From DATBLE01 sp046734415 (GTDB lineage: Bacteria > Actinomycetota > Thermoleophilia > Gaiellales > Gaiellaceae): 15,500 nucleotides of DNA. The notes below the pieces were generated by a model, which made no database searches, had not been told where the DNA came from, and was given only the letters and a program-made list of their open reading frames with translations. Below, one piece after another: positions 13,851 through 15,500 of this stretch. The stretch is taken from assembly GCA_046734415.1 (NCBI GenBank), contig JBKPRD010000365.1, positions 1 through 15,500 of the forward strand, read 5' to 3'. How positions within the stretch are numbered: position 1 is the first letter of the stretch; every line of letters starts with the position of its first letter. The translations under genes and the position numbers were made by a program.

Positions 13851-13950
13851 CACTGGGCGATGCGAACCGCGGTGGTTCCTGGCCACTGATACCGCGGTGA
13901 GCACTGAAAAGGCCCGTCGCGCCGACCCCCCCGAGCGACGGGCCTTTTTC
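13851..13950 (+). ncRNA. Candidate orphan small RNA, about 100 nt
   Basis: A promoter-to-terminator unit with no ORF. The predicted RNA carries a first stem-loop, CCGCGGT (13867-13873) with ACCGCGG (13891-13897), plus a short inner TGG/CCA pairing, and ends in a 10-bp intrinsic terminator whose 14-nt loop contains seven consecutive C. The palindrome ACCGCGGT occurs twice, 25 bp apart, and CACTG occurs three times. C-rich loops in terminal hairpins are a feature of actinobacterial 6C/B11-type regulatory RNAs, but those have two C-loops and this has one. It ends about 60 nt before ispH, which has its own -10 box, so it need not be an ispH leader. An attenuator or an operator pair are alternatives. 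Confidence 0.5.
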
Positions 13951-13953
13951 TTT
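13907..13953. terminator. Strong bidirectional intrinsic terminator
   Basis: GGCCCGTCGC (13911-13920) pairs perfectly with GCGACGGGCC (13935-13944). On the plus strand it is followed by TTTTTCTTTC; on the minus strand by TTTTCAG, because AAAA precedes the stem. It would end the small RNA and also stop minus-strand read-through from ileS before the kinase gene. Confidence 0.85.
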
Positions 13954-13997
13954 CGTTCTTTCTTCCGGAGGTCACCCGGTGTCCCACGCCGCGAAGC

Positions 13998-14003
13998 TAG
14001 CAT
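13998..14003 (+). promoter_or_regulatory. -10 box for leaderless ispH
   Basis: TAGCAT with 6 nt to the first of two consecutive GTG codons (14010) and 9 nt to the second. No Shine-Dalgarno lies between. No -35 match was seen. Confidence 0.5.
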
Positions 14004-14009
14004 CGTGGC

Positions 14010-14951
14010 GTGGTGCGGCGGTTGCTTCTGGCCTCGCCCCGCGGGTACTGCGCCGGGGTCGAACGTGCCGTCGAGACGGTCGAGCAGGCACTCGCACAGC
14101 ACGGCCCTCCGGTGTACGTGCGCCGGCAGATCGTCCACAACGCGCACGTCGTCGACGACCTCGAGCGCCGGGGCGCGGTGTTCGTCGAGAGCGAGGAGGA
14201 CGTCCCGCCGGGATCACAGCTCGTCTTCTCCGCGCACGGAGTGGCGCCGGCCGTCCGCGAGCGCGCGGCGCTACGACAGCTGCGCACGATCGACGCGACG
14301 TGCCCGCTCGTCGCGAAGGTGCATGCGGAGGCGCGCCGCTACGCGGCCGCCGGCTACACGGTCATCCTCGTCGGCCACGCGAACCATGAGGAGGTCGAGG
14401 GCACGCTCGGCGAGGCGCCGGAGGCGACGGTCGTCGTCGAGACCGTCGCCGAAGCGGAGCGCGTCCGCGTGGTCGATTCGGCCCGCGTCGCGTACGTCAC
14501 ACAGACGACACTGTCGGTCGACGAGACCGATGAGATCGTCGCAACGCTGCGCCGGCGATTCCCCGCGATCGAGGGACCGCAGGCGGGCGACATCTGCTAC
14601 GCGACGACGAACCGCCAGCGCGCCGTCAAGGAGCTCGCGGCCGGTGTCGACCTGGTGCTCGTGATCGGCTCGAGGAACTCCTCCAACTCGAACAGGCTCG
14701 TCGAGACGGCGCGCGCCGCCGGCGTCGAGGCCCACCTGATCGAGGACGAGACCGGCATCGACGAGCGCTGGCTGGAGGGCGCCGAGAGGGTCGGGCTGAC
14801 TTCGGGCGCCTCGGCTCCGGAGCGGCTCGTGATGCGCGTCTGCGACTGGTTTCGCGCCCGTGGCGTCGACGACATTCGCACTGCGGGCTCGATCGTCGAG
14901 GACGTCTTCTTCCGGCTGCCCGTCGAGGTTCGCCGGCACGCAGCAGCCTAG
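14010..14951 (+). CDS. ispH: 4-hydroxy-3-methylbut-2-enyl diphosphate reductase (IspH)
   Basis: A 313-residue iron-sulfur enzyme that performs the last step of the MEP isoprenoid pathway, reducing HMBPP to IPP and DMAPP in the cytoplasm. The three cluster cysteines are Cys14 in RGYCAGV, Cys98 in DATCPLV and Cys196 in GDICYATTNRQ. Substrate-binding residues are present: VHN (His43), SAHG (His76), HANHEEV (His126, Glu128), TQTTLS (163-169) and the SRNSSNSNRL loop (221-230). Length is typical of IspH. The start is the first of two adjacent GTG codons, 6 nt behind TAGCAT. The stop shares a CTAG tetranucleotide with the stop of the convergent ileS gene. Confidence 0.95.
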   Translation: MVRRLLLASPRGYCAGVERAVETVEQALAQHGPPVYVRRQIVHNAHVVDDLERRGAVFVESEEDVPPGSQLVFSAHGVAPAVRERAALRQLRTIDATCPLVAKVHAEARRYAAAGYTVILVGHANHEEVEGTLGEAPEATVVVETVAEAERVRVVDSARVAYVTQTTLSVDETDEIVATLRRRFPAIEGPQAGDICYATTNRQRAVKELAAGVDLVLVIGSRNSSNSNRLVETARAAGVEAHLIEDETGIDERWLEGAERVGLTSGASAPERLVMRVCDWFRARGVDDIRTAGSIVEDVFFRLPVEVRRHAAA

Positions 14952-15500
14952 ACCTTCCGCAGGTCGAGCTCCTCCGCGACCTCGATCTCGACGGCGAGCG
15001 TCTCCTCTGCGATCCGCTCCCTGTACCGCTCGAGCAGACCGGCGTCGGCCGCGGGAATCTCGAGCCGGATCCGGTCGCTGACGTCGAGGCCCCGCTCCTT
15101 GCGCAGAACGTTGACTGCGTGGGTCAGGTCGTACACCCGGCCCTCGAGTCGCAGCTCGTCGTCGAGTCGGGGGTCGATCTCGACGCTCAGCTCCCCGTCG
15201 GAGGCAAAGGCGAAGCCCTCGTTCTCGGCTTCTCGCTCGACCAGGAACTCGCCCTCGCCGAGCAGCTCGCCGTCGACCCGGACCCGGCCGCCCTCCCACT
15301 CCCAGCGCCCCTCCTCGAGCGCCCGCCTTAGCTCCGGAAGGCGCTTGCCGAGCCGCGGGCCGAGGACCGGCAGGTTCGGCTTCAGCCTGACGCTGCCGCC
15401 CGAGCCCTCCGCCGGGACGAGCTCCAGGACGCGAAGCTCGTCGGCGATCTCCTGCGCGTGCTCGCGAGTCCCGTTCGAGGCGCCGTAGACGACCGCCTTC
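14948..15500 (-). CDS. ileS: Isoleucyl-tRNA synthetase, C-terminal part (partial)
   Basis: The frame is open from the stop at 14948 to the window edge, giving the last 183 codons of a longer protein. I assign it to IleS from the C-terminal region typical of the long, eukaryote-like type: LKPNLPVLGPRLGKRLPEL, then EFLVEREAENEGFAFASDGE, DPRLDDELRLEGRVYDLTHA and the terminal RGLDVSDRIRLEIP and ERIAEETLAVEIEV segments. The visible part is the tRNA-binding tail; the Rossmann fold and the catalytic HIGH and KMSKS motifs would be upstream, outside the window. It would charge tRNA-Ile in the cytoplasm. Its last four bases overlap the end of ispH. Confidence 0.85.
   Translation of the reverse strand, partial: KAVVYGASNGTREHAQEIADELRVLELVPAEGSGGSVRLKPNLPVLGPRLGKRLPELRRALEEGRWEWEGGRVRVDGELLGEGEFLVEREAENEGFAFASDGELSVEIDPRLDDELRLEGRVYDLTHAVNVLRKERGLDVSDRIRLEIPAADAGLLERYRERIAEETLAVEIEVAEELDLRKV

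Noticed and set aside
13884..13900. T-box riboswitch, because TGATACCGCGG is close to the T-box core TGGTACCGCGG and ileS is nearby
   Set aside because: No specifier stem with a codon loop precedes it, the downstream gene is ispH, and ileS points the other way with its 3' end adjacent. The similarity is explained by the palindrome ACCGCGGT.
13851..13950. Canonical 6C small RNA
   Set aside because: Only the terminator loop has a C-run; the 6C family requires two hairpins each with six or more C. Kept as an unclassified candidate.
13716..14147. N-terminal extension of the kinase frame up to 14147
   Set aside because: It runs through the terminator and into the antisense of ispH, has no domain-like sequence, and the GTG at 13715 has a good AGGAG site.

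Overview
This is a very GC-rich bacterial segment with frequent GTG starts and dense, mostly single-gene transcription units. Gene content (five-GAF sensor kinase, CAP/SCP protein, YczE-like membrane protein, CtaG-type assembly factor, M15 peptidase) and many start codons sitting 6-7 nt behind a TAnnnT -10 box suggest an actinobacterial genome, plausibly class Thermoleophilia. The taxonomic call is inference from style, not from a marker-gene comparison.

Layout. 1-2610, all minus strand: the 5' end of an unidentified gene, a VOC-family protein, tRNA-Arg(TCT), a secreted CAP-domain protein and an AI-2E family transporter. 2640-3254, plus strand: a possible 36-codon gene and a cyclophilin PPIase, which overlaps tail to tail with a YczE-like membrane protein. 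3886-5710: tRNA-Gly(TCC) and a divergent CtaG-like cytochrome oxidase assembly factor, then a lipoprotein-MarR pair on the minus strand. 5972-8529, minus strand: tRNA-Pro(TGG) abutting an exported M15 peptidase, then a coupled aldolase (DHDPS superfamily) and proline dehydrogenase pair. 8566-9516: an EamA transporter. 9604-13715, minus strand: a 1223-residue soluble histidine kinase (5 x GAF, PAS, HisKA, HATPase) whose stop overlaps the start of its single-domain response regulator. 13716-14009: an intergenic stretch with a promoter-to-terminator unit that looks like an orphan small RNA with a seven-C terminator loop. 14010-14951: ispH. 14948 to the window end: the C-terminal part of ileS.

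Functional links. The kinase and regulator form a translationally coupled two-component pair that could read several small-molecule or redox cues in the cytoplasm. The aldolase-ProDH pair is most simply a proline or hydroxyproline catabolic operon; an Asn in the aldolase GTNGE loop recalls 4-hydroxy-2-oxoglutarate aldolase. The lipoprotein and MarR regulator share a transcript. Other genes look like independent housekeeping units.

The most interesting material is non-coding: the recurrent leaderless start architecture, an mRNA whose first usable start codon lies three bases after a tRNA 3' end, and the candidate small RNA upstream of ispH. No CRISPR array, transposase, phage gene or plasmid function was seen.
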